Of a stretch of 13,181 nt of DNA, positions 1 through 8,620 are shown piece by piece. The stretch is from CADEEN01 sp035716845. Lineage in GTDB: Bacteria; Pseudomonadota; Gammaproteobacteria; Burkholderiales; Burkholderiaceae_C. The stretch is taken from positions 1 through 13,181 of the forward strand of contig DASTJE010000132.1 in NCBI GenBank assembly GCA_035716845.1, given 5' to 3'. The notes beneath the pieces are model-generated. The model was not told the DNA's origin, ran no database searches, and worked only from the letters and a program-made list of their open reading frames with translations. Within the stretch, counting starts at the first letter, position 1; each line of letters opens with the position of its first letter. Position numbers and translations under genes: made by a program.

Positions 1-765
1 CTCGCCGTACAGCGAGAAGCTCTTGGAGAACGAGGTGGCGACGAACAGGTCGATGCCGCTGGCGACGAACTTGGCCACCGCGGCGCCGTCCTCGGCGATG
101 CCCTGGCCGAAGCCCTGGTAGGCCATGTCGAGGAAGGGCACCAGGCCGCGCGCCTTGACGAGCGCCACCACCTCGTCCCACTGCGCAGGCTCGAGGTCCA
201 CACCCGTGGGGTTGTGGCAGCAGGCGTGCAGCACGACGATGGTGCCGGCCGGCGCGGCCTGCAGGGCCGCCTTCATGCCGTCGAAGTCGACGCCGCGGCG
301 AACGGCGTCGTAGTAGGGGTACTCGCCCACCTCGAAGCCTGCGCGCGTGTACAGGGCGCGGTGGTTCTCCCAGCTGGGCGCGCTGATCAGCACCTTGGCG
401 CCCGGGTTCACCAGCTTCAGGAAATCGGCACCGACCTTCAGGCCGCCGGTGCCGCCGAGCGTCTGCACGGTGGCCACGCGCCGGGCCCGGAGCACGGCGC
501 TGTCGGCCCCGAACACCAGGCGCTGCACCGCCTGGTCGTACGCCGCGATGCCGTCGATGGGCAGGTAGCCGCGCGGCTTGGCCGCCTCGGCCATCTGCTG
601 CTCGGCGGCGGCCACGCACTTGAGCAGCGGCAGCTTGCCGTTCTCGTCGTAGTACACGCCCACGCCGAGGTTGACCTTGTTCGGATTGGGGTCGGCGGCG
701 AACTGTTCGTTCAGACCCAGGATCGGGTCGCGCGGGGCCATTTCGACGGCGGCAAAGAGGCTCAT
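1..765 (-). CDS. Class I aspartate/aromatic amino acid aminotransferase, C-terminus cut by window edge
   Basis: PLP-dependent transaminase that moves an amino group between aspartate or an aromatic amino acid and a 2-oxo acid in the cytoplasm. The ATG at 765 begins MSLFAAVEMAPRDPILGLNE, the usual N-terminus of the AspC/TyrB family. 255 codons are present; family members are near 400 residues, so roughly the last 145 lie off the left edge. Visible motifs are the GGTGG loop near 104-108, the cofactor-stacking Trp in PSW (W132), CCHNPTG with N185, DMAYQGF with D213 and Y216, and SFSKSFSLYG, where K248 is the expected Schiff-base lysine. AspC and TyrB specificity cannot be separated because the C-terminal substrate residues are missing, so no symbol is given. 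No clear Shine-Dalgarno sequence precedes the start. The gene is divergent from uvrB. Confidence 0.93.
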   Translation of the reverse strand, partial: MSLFAAVEMAPRDPILGLNEQFAADPNPNKVNLGVGVYYDENGKLPLLKCVAAAEQQMAEAAKPRGYLPIDGIAAYDQAVQRLVFGADSAVLRARRVATVQTLGGTGGLKVGADFLKLVNPGAKVLISAPSWENHRALYTRAGFEVGEYPYYDAVRRGVDFDGMKAALQAAPAGTIVVLHACCHNPTGVDLEPAQWDEVVALVKARGLVPFLDMAYQGFGQGIAEDGAAVAKFVASGIDLFVATSFSKSFSLYGE

Positions 766-848
766 GGCGTGGGGGCAGCAGAGGAGGGGAAGCGTTGCGC
801 CGGATGCGCTACGCTGACGGGTTGCCACGATTTTACGGGTCGACCCTG
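766..848. promoter_or_regulatory. Divergent intergenic region between aminotransferase and uvrB
   Basis: This 83-bp gap must carry the start signals for two divergent genes. An AT patch at 829-834 reads TAAAAT on the minus strand and could be a -10 element for the aminotransferase, but no convincing -35 lies 16-18 bp upstream. On the plus strand GAGGAGGGG at 781-789 is a strong Shine-Dalgarno-like run that bears on the uvrB start (see uvrB). I found no LexA-type CTGT-N8-ACAG box, so SOS control of uvrB is not supported here. Confidence 0.3.
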
Positions 849-2960
849 ATGCCGCAGCCCGCCGAAGCCTTGCCTGCTGTCCCCGACGCCGCGGCGACCG
901 GCCAGTTCGTGAGTTTCCCGAACTCGCCGTTCCAGCTCTACCAGCCTTACCCGCCAGCAGGCGACCAGCCGCAGGCGATCGAGCAGCTGGTCGAGGGCGT
1001 GCACGACGGCCTGACGTTCCAGACCCTGCTGGGCGTGACCGGCTCGGGCAAGACCTTCACGATGGCCAACGTGATCGCGCGGCTGGGGCGGCCGGCCATC
1101 GTGTTCGCGCCCAACAAGACGCTGGCGGCCCAGCTGTACAGCGAATTCCGCGAGTTCTTCCCCAGGAACGCGGTCGAGTACTTCGTCAGCTACTACGACT
1201 ACTACCAGCCCGAGGCCTACGTTCCGCAGCGCGACCTGTTCATCGAGAAGGACAGCTCGATCAACGAGCACATCGAGCAGTTGCGGCTGTCGGCCACCAA
1301 GAGCGTGCTCGAGCGGCGCGACGTGGTGATCGTGGCCACGGTGAGCGCGATCTACGGCATCGGCAAGCCGGAGGACTACTCGGAGATGCGCTTCATCGTG
1401 CGCGTGGGCGACAAGATCGGCCAGCGCGACGTGATCGCGCAGCTCGTGCGCATGCAGTACAGCCGCAACGAGACCGATTTCTCGCGCGGCGCCTTCCGCG
1501 TGCGCGGCGACGTGATCGACGTGTTCCCGGCCGAGCACTCCGAGCTGGCGATCCGCATCGAGCTGTTCGACGACGAGATCGAGTCGCTCTCGCTGCTCGA
1601 CCCGCTCACGGGGCGCGTGCGCCAGAAGGTGCCGCGCTTCGTGATCTACCCGTCGAGCCACTACGTGACGCCGCGCGACCGCGTGCTGCGCGCCATCGAG
1701 ACGATCAAGGAGGAGCTGCGACAGCGGCTCGACGAGCTGGTGAAGGCCGGCAAGCTGGTGGAGGCGCAGCGCCTGGAGCAGCGCACGCGCTTCGACCTCG
1801 AGATGATGCACGAGGTCGGGCACTGCAAGGGCATCGAGAATTACACGCGCCACCTCTCGGGCGCCGCGCCGGGCGAGCCGCCGCCCACCCTGGTGGACTA
1901 CCTGCCGAAGGACGCGCTGATGTTCCTGGACGAGAGCCACGTGCTGGTCGGCCAGCTGGGCGGCATGTACAACGGCGACCGGGCACGCAAGACGACGCTG
2001 GTGGAGTACGGGTTCCGCCTGCCCAGCGCGCTCGACAACCGGCCGTTGCGCTTCGACGAGTTCGAGCGCAAGGTGCGCCAGGCGGTGTTCGTGTCCGCCA
2101 CGCCGGCCGACTACGAGCAGCGCCACGCCGGCGCCGTGGTGGAGCAGCTGGTGCGGCCGACCGGCCTGATCGATCCCGAGGTCGAGGTGCGCCCGGCCAC
2201 GCACCAGGTCGACGATGTGCTGCAGGAGATCCGCGAGCGCGTGAACGTCGGCGAACGCGTGCTGATCACCACGCTGACCAAGCGCATGGCCGAGCAGCTC
2301 ACCGACTACCTGGCCGACAACGGGGTCAAGGTGCGCTACCTGCACAGCGACATCGACACCGTCGAGCGCGTCGAGATCCTGCGCGACCTGCGCCTGGGCG
2401 TGTTCGACGTGCTGGTGGGCATCAACCTGCTGCGCGAGGGCCTGGACATCCCGGAGGTGTCGCTGGTGGCCATCCTCGACGCCGACAAGGAGGGCTTCCT
2501 GCGTGCCGAGCGCAGCCTGATCCAGACCATCGGTCGCGCGGCGCGCAACCTGCACGGCAAGGCGATCCTCTACGCCGACCAGATCACCGATTCGATGCGC
2601 AGGGCGATCGACGAGACCGATCGCCGGCGCGCCCGGCAGGTGACCTTCAATGCCGAGCACGGCATCGTGCCGCGCAGCGTGACCAAGCAGATCAAGGAGC
2701 TGATCGACGGCGTGGTGTCCGACAAGACCGCCAGGGAGGACCTGGCGCGTGCCCAGGCCGCCGCCGAAGTCGAGGCCTTGTCGGAGAAGGACCTCGGCAA
2801 GCGCATCAAGCTGCTCGAGAAGAAGATGCTCGAGCACGCCCGCAACCTGGAGTTCGAGCAGGCCGCCCGGGTGCGCGACCAGCTGGCCCTGCTGCGCGAG
2901 CAGGCCTTCGGCGCGGGCGGCGCGCACGACGGCAACGTCGTGTCGCTGCCGCCGCGCTGA
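849..2960 (+). CDS. uvrB: Excinuclease ABC subunit B (UvrB)
   Basis: DNA damage-verifying helicase-like subunit of nucleotide excision repair. It is loaded by UvrA and recruits UvrC for dual incision. With the ATG at 849 it has 703 residues (E. coli about 673; the extra length is mainly the N-terminal leader and the C-terminal tail). Motifs in order: Walker A GVTGSGKT at 62-69; the damage-probing beta-hairpin with VSYYDYYQPEAY around 111-126; motif II DESH at 361-364; FVSATP from 414; the helicase C-terminal block with GINLLREGLD and QTIGRAARN; and a UVR domain at about 651-687 that contacts UvrC. The start is uncertain. An in-frame TTG at 795 sits 7 bases after GGAGG (783-787), and an ATG lies at 804, whereas 849 has no clear ribosome site. 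I chose 849 because, as I recall the family, homologues begin close to this point. Convergent with yejF, 15 bp apart. Confidence 0.97.
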   Translation: MPQPAEALPAVPDAAATGQFVSFPNSPFQLYQPYPPAGDQPQAIEQLVEGVHDGLTFQTLLGVTGSGKTFTMANVIARLGRPAIVFAPNKTLAAQLYSEFREFFPRNAVEYFVSYYDYYQPEAYVPQRDLFIEKDSSINEHIEQLRLSATKSVLERRDVVIVATVSAIYGIGKPEDYSEMRFIVRVGDKIGQRDVIAQLVRMQYSRNETDFSRGAFRVRGDVIDVFPAEHSELAIRIELFDDEIESLSLLDPLTGRVRQKVPRFVIYPSSHYVTPRDRVLRAIETIKEELRQRLDELVKAGKLVEAQRLEQRTRFDLEMMHEVGHCKGIENYTRHLSGAAPGEPPPTLVDYLPKDALMFLDESHVLVGQLGGMYNGDRARKTTLVEYGFRLPSALDNRPLRFDEFERKVRQAVFVSATPADYEQRHAGAVVEQLVRPTGLIDPEVEVRPATHQVDDVLQEIRERVNVGERVLITTLTKRMAEQLTDYLADNGVKVRYLHSDIDTVERVEILRDLRLGVFDVLVGINLLREGLDIPEVSLVAILDADKEGFLRAERSLIQTIGRAARNLHGKAILYADQITDSMRRAIDETDRRRARQVTFNAEHGIVPRSVTKQIKELIDGVVSDKTAREDLARAQAAAEVEALSEKDLGKRIKLLEKKMLEHARNLEFEQAARVRDQLALLREQAFGAGGAHDGNVVSLPPR

Positions 2961-2975
2961 GCCTGCGGCGCCGCC

Positions 2976-4580
<1,605 letters not shown>

Positions 4581-4587
4581 CGTGGCC

Positions 4588-5670
4588 TCAGGACTTGCGC
4601 GTGTCGAAGGCGTCGCGCAGGGCGTCGCCGATGAGGGTCAGCAGCAGCAGGGTGACCACCAGCACCGCGAAGGTCGGCACCGTGATCCACCAGGCATCCA
4701 GGTTCTCCTTGCCCTGGCGCAGCATGTCGCCCAGCGACGGCGTCGGTGCCGGCACGCCCAGGCCCAGGAAGTCCAGCGAGGTGAGCGCCAGGATGGCCGC
4801 GCTCATGCGGAAGGGCAGGAAGGTGATGATGGGCGTCAGCGAGTTGGGCAGCACGTGGCGCCAGATGATCTGGCGGTCGTTCAGCCCGAGCGCGCGCGCC
4901 GCCTTGACGAACTCGAGCGAACGGTTGCGCAGGAACTCTGCGCGCACGTAGTCCGACAGCGAGACCCAGCCGAACAGCGCCAGCAGCACCAGCAGCAGCA
5001 GCAGCGAGGGCTGGAAGATCGAGGCGAAGATGATCAGCACGTACAGCTCGGGCACCGAGTTCCAGATCTCGATGAAGCGCTGCATCGCCAGGTCGGTGCG
5101 GCCCGCGAAGTAGCCCTGCACCGCGCCGGCGAGCACGCCGACCGCCACCCCGCACAGGGTGAGGGCGAAGCCGAACCAGGCGCTGATGCGAAAGCCGTAG
5201 ATCAGCCGCGCCATCACGTCGCGGCCGGCCTCGTCGGTGCCCAGCCAATGGTCGGCGCTGGGCGGCGCCGGGTCGGGCAGGGTGGAGAAGTAGTCCACCG
5301 ACGCGGCGGAGTGCTCGATCCACGTGAAGACGGCGAAGTTGCCCGGCTGCGCGAACACCTGGCGAATGAAAGGGTCGTGCCAGTCGGTGGGGGTGTCGAA
5401 GTCGCCGCCGAAGCGCTTCTCGGGCGGGTTGCTCACGACCGGCACGAACCACTCGCCCTGGTAGCGCGCGACGAGCGGCCGGTCGTTGGCGATCAGCTCG
5501 GCCGCCGTGGCCAGCGACAGGATGACGGCAAAGATCCACAGGCTCCAGGTGCCCAGGCGATTGCGCGTGAAGCGCGCCCACGCGCGCTGGTTGGGCGACA
5601 TCGGCTTGGTCCGGGTGGCCGGCAGGGCCGGCGCGCTCGGGCCGGCCGCGGGGTTCAGGCTCGATTCCAT
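4588..5670 (-). CDS. yejE: ABC peptide importer, inner-membrane permease (YejE type)
   Basis: 360-residue inner-membrane permease of the DppC/OppC class that pairs with YejB to form the peptide channel (E. coli YejE about 341). A cytoplasmic N-terminal tail of about 40 residues precedes TM1 (about 42-60). A long periplasmic loop (about 61-150) ends in the family motif HWLGTDEAGRDVMARLIYG at 141-159. Further hydrophobic segments lie near 164-187, 208-235, 280-303 and 330-350. The EAA loop that docks onto the ATPase is at about 253-278 (EFVKAARALGLND and onward). The ATG at 5670 is preceded by GAGG at 5677-5680 (minus strand), 6 bases from the start and next to the yejB stop, so translation is probably linked to yejB. 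The 10-bp gap to yejB and the 7-bp gap to yejF place it inside the operon. The N-terminal tail is Pro/Ala-rich; an internal ATG at residue 24 is a less likely alternative start. Confidence 0.95.
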   Translation of the reverse strand: MESSLNPAAGPSAPALPATRTKPMSPNQRAWARFTRNRLGTWSLWIFAVILSLATAAELIANDRPLVARYQGEWFVPVVSNPPEKRFGGDFDTPTDWHDPFIRQVFAQPGNFAVFTWIEHSAASVDYFSTLPDPAPPSADHWLGTDEAGRDVMARLIYGFRISAWFGFALTLCGVAVGVLAGAVQGYFAGRTDLAMQRFIEIWNSVPELYVLIIFASIFQPSLLLLLVLLALFGWVSLSDYVRAEFLRNRSLEFVKAARALGLNDRQIIWRHVLPNSLTPIITFLPFRMSAAILALTSLDFLGLGVPAPTPSLGDMLRQGKENLDAWWITVPTFAVLVVTLLLLTLIGDALRDAFDTRKS

Positions 5671-5680
5671 CGGGTTCCTC

Positions 5681-6724
5681 TCACTTCGCCACCGCGCCGA
5701 ACTGCACGCGCGGATCGACCACGACGTACAGCACGTCGGCCACCAGCTTCACGACCAGGCCGATCAGCGTGAACAGGTACAGCGACCCGAGCACCACGGG
5801 GTAGTCGCGCCGCACCACCGACTCGTACGACAGCAGGCCCAGTCCGTCGAGGGAGAACAGCGTCTCGATCAGCAGCGAGCCGGCGAAGAAGGCGCCCACG
5901 AAGGCGGCCGGGAAGCCGGTGACGATGGGGATCAGCGCGTTGCGGAAGATGTGCTTGTAGAGCACGCGGCGCTGCGACAGGCCCTTGGCGCGCGCCACCA
6001 GCACGTACTGCTTGCGCATCTCCTCGACGAAGGTGTTCTTGGTCAGCATGGTCATCACCGCGAAGCTGCCGATCACGATGCAGGTCAGCGGCAGGGTCAG
6101 GTGCCAGAAGTAGTCGGCGATGCGCGCCGGCCAGGAGAGCGTGGCCCAGTTGTCGGACACCAGGCCACGCAGCGGGAACCAGTCGAGGAAGGTGCCACCG
6201 GCGAACAGCACGATCAGGAACACGCCGAGCACGAAGCCGGGAATCGCAAACCCGACCAGCACCAGCAGCGTGGTCAGCGCATCGAATCGGGAGCCCTCGC
6301 GCACCGCCTTGGCCACGCCGAGCGGGATCGACACCAGGTAGGAGATCAGGAAGGTCCACAGGCCGAGGCTGATCGACACCGGCAGCTTCTCCTTGATCAG
6401 CTGCCACACGTCCTTGTTGTGCATGAAGCTGCGCCCGAGGTCGAAACGCGCGAAGTTCTTCAGCATCTCGACGTAGCGCACGTGGGCCGGCTTGTCGAAG
6501 CCGTACAGCGCCTTCAGTTCCTCGAGCTGCTTGGCGTCGATGTCGCGGCGCGCGCTGTAGCCGCCGCTCTCGCCGCCGCCGCCGCCGCGCGCCGCCCGTG
6601 CCTCGGCCAGCACCTGGTCGACCGGCCCGCCGGGCACGAACTGGATCACCACGAAGGTGACGGTCAATATGCCCAGCAGCGTGGGGACCATCAGCAGCAG
6701 TCGCTTGAGGATGTAGCTCAGCAT
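5681..6724 (-). CDS. yejB: ABC peptide importer, inner-membrane permease (YejB type)
   Basis: 347-residue inner-membrane permease of the DppB/OppB class (E. coli YejB about 364). MLSYILKRLLLMVPTLLGI is the typical first membrane helix, followed by FVPGGPVDQ at 29-37, which strongly resembles YejB. Other hydrophobic segments lie near 115-138, 150-176, 207-227, 265-287 and 312-336. The EAA loop is at about 239-263 (QYVLVARAKGLS and onward), and the GLLSYESVVRRDYPVVLG block lies near 296-313. A periplasmic stretch contains five consecutive glycines (47-51), encoded by a (GCC/GGC)5 tract, where E. coli YejB also has a Gly-rich, poorly conserved insert. GGAG at 6731-6734 (minus strand), 6 bases before the ATG, is a good ribosome site. 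Upstream of it, yejA ends 21 bp before the start. Confidence 0.95.
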   Translation of the reverse strand: MLSYILKRLLLMVPTLLGILTVTFVVIQFVPGGPVDQVLAEARAARGGGGGESGGYSARRDIDAKQLEELKALYGFDKPAHVRYVEMLKNFARFDLGRSFMHNKDVWQLIKEKLPVSISLGLWTFLISYLVSIPLGVAKAVREGSRFDALTTLLVLVGFAIPGFVLGVFLIVLFAGGTFLDWFPLRGLVSDNWATLSWPARIADYFWHLTLPLTCIVIGSFAVMTMLTKNTFVEEMRKQYVLVARAKGLSQRRVLYKHIFRNALIPIVTGFPAAFVGAFFAGSLLIETLFSLDGLGLLSYESVVRRDYPVVLGSLYLFTLIGLVVKLVADVLYVVVDPRVQFGAVAK

Positions 6725-6730
6725 CTCGGG

Positions 6731-6734
6731 CTCC
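6731..6734 (-). promoter_or_regulatory. Shine-Dalgarno of yejB
   Basis: Minus-strand GGAG lies 6 bases upstream of the yejB ATG at 6724, in the 21-bp gap after the yejA stop. It supports that start and independent ribosome entry at yejB. Confidence 0.6.
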
Positions 6735-6745
6735 GGGTTCCTGGG

Positions 6746-8620
6746 TCAGCGTGCGGCACCCGCCTTGAGCCACCACGTCGTGATGGGCCATTGCGGGAGC
6801 GATTCGTTGGGGCTGTCGATCGTGAAGAACCTGGGCATGGTCTTCGGGCGTTCGAAGCGGTCCCAGTACGACACGCGGTAGTTGGCCGCATACAGCTCGG
6901 GCACCTGCCAGTGCTCGTGCATCACGATGCGGTCGAGCGCGCGCGCGGCATCGAGCAACTGCGGCATCGTCGTGGCGCGGTTCATCGCGTCGAGGACCGC
7001 GTCGACGGCGGCGCTCTTGACGCCGCGGTAGTTGTTCGATCCCTTCTCGTCGGCGGTCTTCGAACTCAGCAGGCTCAGGTAGTCGCTCGGCGAGGGCACC
7101 GTGAAGTCGGGCATGCGGATGGCGACCATGTCGTAGGCGAATTCCTCGAGCCGCTTGCGGAACAGCGCGAAGTCCACGCGCCGGATCGTCATCTTGATGC
7201 CCAGCTTGCGCAGGTTGTCGACCCAGACCGTCGCGGTGCGCGCGGCACCATCCTCGGACGTGATGTACTCGAATTCCAGGCGCAGGCCCTTGTCGTTGAC
7301 GAGCACGCCGTCGTCGCCGAGCCGGAAGCCGGCCGCGGCAAGGAGGTCCCTCGCGCGGCGCAGGTTCTCGCGCAAGGCGGTGGGGCTGCGGTCGGTGCGC
7401 GGCGCGCTGTAGGGCGGGCCGAACACCTCGGCCGGCAGTTGCGATCGGAACGGTTCGAGCAGGGCGAGTTCGCCGGCGCCGGGCACGCCCTGCGCGGCGA
7501 ATTCCGAGTTGGCGAACATGCTCTCGGTGCGTTTGTACTGCTTGCGCCGGTTCACCCACTCGAAGTCATAGGCCAGGTCGATCGCCTGGCGCACGCGCCG
7601 GTCGGCGAACACCGGCAGGCGCAGGTTGAACAGGTAGGCCTGCAGGCCCGCGCCCTTGCTGTGGGAGAACAGCTCCTTCCTGATGCGCCCGTCGCGCCAC
7701 TTGGGGCCGGCGTGCACGCGGTCCCAGCGGCTCGCGGAGTACTCGAGGTTGAGGTCGAACTCGCCGGCCTTGAAGGCCTCCATCGAGACCGCGCGGTCCT
7801 GGTAATAGCGGTAGACGATGCGCTCGAAGTTGAAGAAGCCGCGGCGCACGCCGAGGTCGCGTGCCCAGTAGTCGGGGCGTCGCTCGAGTTCGAGGCGGCG
7901 GCCGGACTCGGCCCTGGCGATGCGGTAGGGCCCGGTGGCGATCGGCTCGTCGTTGACGACCTGGTCGAAGGGCTTGGGCTGGCCATCCGCGCCCAGGCCC
8001 CACTTGCGCGAGAACACGGGCAGGCCGGCGACGGTCATCGCGGCATCGAGCGTGCGGTCCTTGAGCACGAAGCGCACGGTGCGCGCATCGATCACCTCGG
8101 CACGCTCGGCGACCGAATAGCCGATGCGCGTCGCAGGCGATGCGTACTTGCTGGTCAGCATGTCGAAGCTGTGCTTGACGTCCTCGGCGCGCACCGGGTC
8201 GCCGTTGCTGAACCGCGCCAGCGGATGCAGCCGGAAGGCGATCGCGCTGCGGTCGTGCGCGATCTGCATGCTCTCGGCCAGCAGGCCGTAGACGGTGTCC
8301 GGCTCGTCGCCCGAAGGGATCGCCAGCGTCTCGAAGACGAAGATCGCGAGACCGCCCGGCGAGTTGCCCTTCACCGTGTACGGGTTGTACTTGTCGAAGC
8401 TGGTGCGGCGGTCCGGATTGCTCAGGTACAGCGTGCCGCCCTTGACGGCCTTGGGATCGGCATAGTCGAAGTGGGCGAAGCCCGGCGGATATTTCGGCTG
8501 GCTGTACACGGAGAAGGCGTGCACCCACGGTGCTTCGCCGGCCTTCAGATCGGCGGCCCGGGCGCCGATGGCGATCGACAAGGCGATCAGCAGGGAGGTG
8601 ATGGTGCGCAGGTAGGTCAT
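6746..8620 (-). CDS. yejA: Periplasmic peptide-binding protein (YejA type), copy adjacent to the permease genes
   Basis: 624-residue extracellular solute-binding protein of family 5 (SBP_bac_5), the periplasmic receptor delivering peptides to YejBEF. E. coli YejA is about 604 residues and takes part in uptake of peptides including microcin C. Residues 1-22 form a Sec-type signal: Arg at 5, a hydrophobic core TSLLIALSIAIG, then ARA before A23. The family signature FRLHPLARFSNGDPVRAEDV lies at 129-148 and YWDRFERPKTMPRFF near the C-terminus. The ATG at 8620 overlaps the upstream paralogue's stop as ATGA (4 bases). No Shine-Dalgarno sequence is visible, so it is probably translated by coupling. 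The open frame runs on upstream to 9199, but that part overlaps the paralogue in another frame and lies before an obvious signal peptide, so it is not coding. Collinear with the next gene with no net gap from residue 51 to the end. Confidence 0.95.
   Translation of the reverse strand: MTYLRTITSLLIALSIAIGARAADLKAGEAPWVHAFSVYSQPKYPPGFAHFDYADPKAVKGGTLYLSNPDRRTSFDKYNPYTVKGNSPGGLAIFVFETLAIPSGDEPDTVYGLLAESMQIAHDRSAIAFRLHPLARFSNGDPVRAEDVKHSFDMLTSKYASPATRIGYSVAERAEVIDARTVRFVLKDRTLDAAMTVAGLPVFSRKWGLGADGQPKPFDQVVNDEPIATGPYRIARAESGRRLELERRPDYWARDLGVRRGFFNFERIVYRYYQDRAVSMEAFKAGEFDLNLEYSASRWDRVHAGPKWRDGRIRKELFSHSKGAGLQAYLFNLRLPVFADRRVRQAIDLAYDFEWVNRRKQYKRTESMFANSEFAAQGVPGAGELALLEPFRSQLPAEVFGPPYSAPRTDRSPTALRENLRRARDLLAAAGFRLGDDGVLVNDKGLRLEFEYITSEDGAARTATVWVDNLRKLGIKMTIRRVDFALFRKRLEEFAYDMVAIRMPDFTVPSPSDYLSLLSSKTADEKGSNNYRGVKSAAVDAVLDAMNRATTMPQLLDAARALDRIVMHEHWQVPELYAANYRVSYWDRFERPKTMPRFFTIDSPNESLPQWPITTWWLKAGAAR
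7674..7720 (-). repeat. 47-bp perfect direct repeat, copy in yejA
   Basis: Positions 7674-7720 are identical base for base to 9545-9591, 1871 bp away. The block encodes the VHAGPKWRDGRIRKE segment of both binding proteins. The 1871-bp offset equals the distance between the two stop codons, so the copies align exactly in the paralogous frames. Confidence 0.85.

Noticed and set aside
766..848. LexA (SOS) box before uvrB
   Set aside because: No CTGT-N8-ACAG or close variant was found in the gap.
762..2927. 721-codon open frame antisense to uvrB
   Set aside because: Same shadow effect. uvrB has every family motif on the other strand, and the antisense product looks like no known protein.
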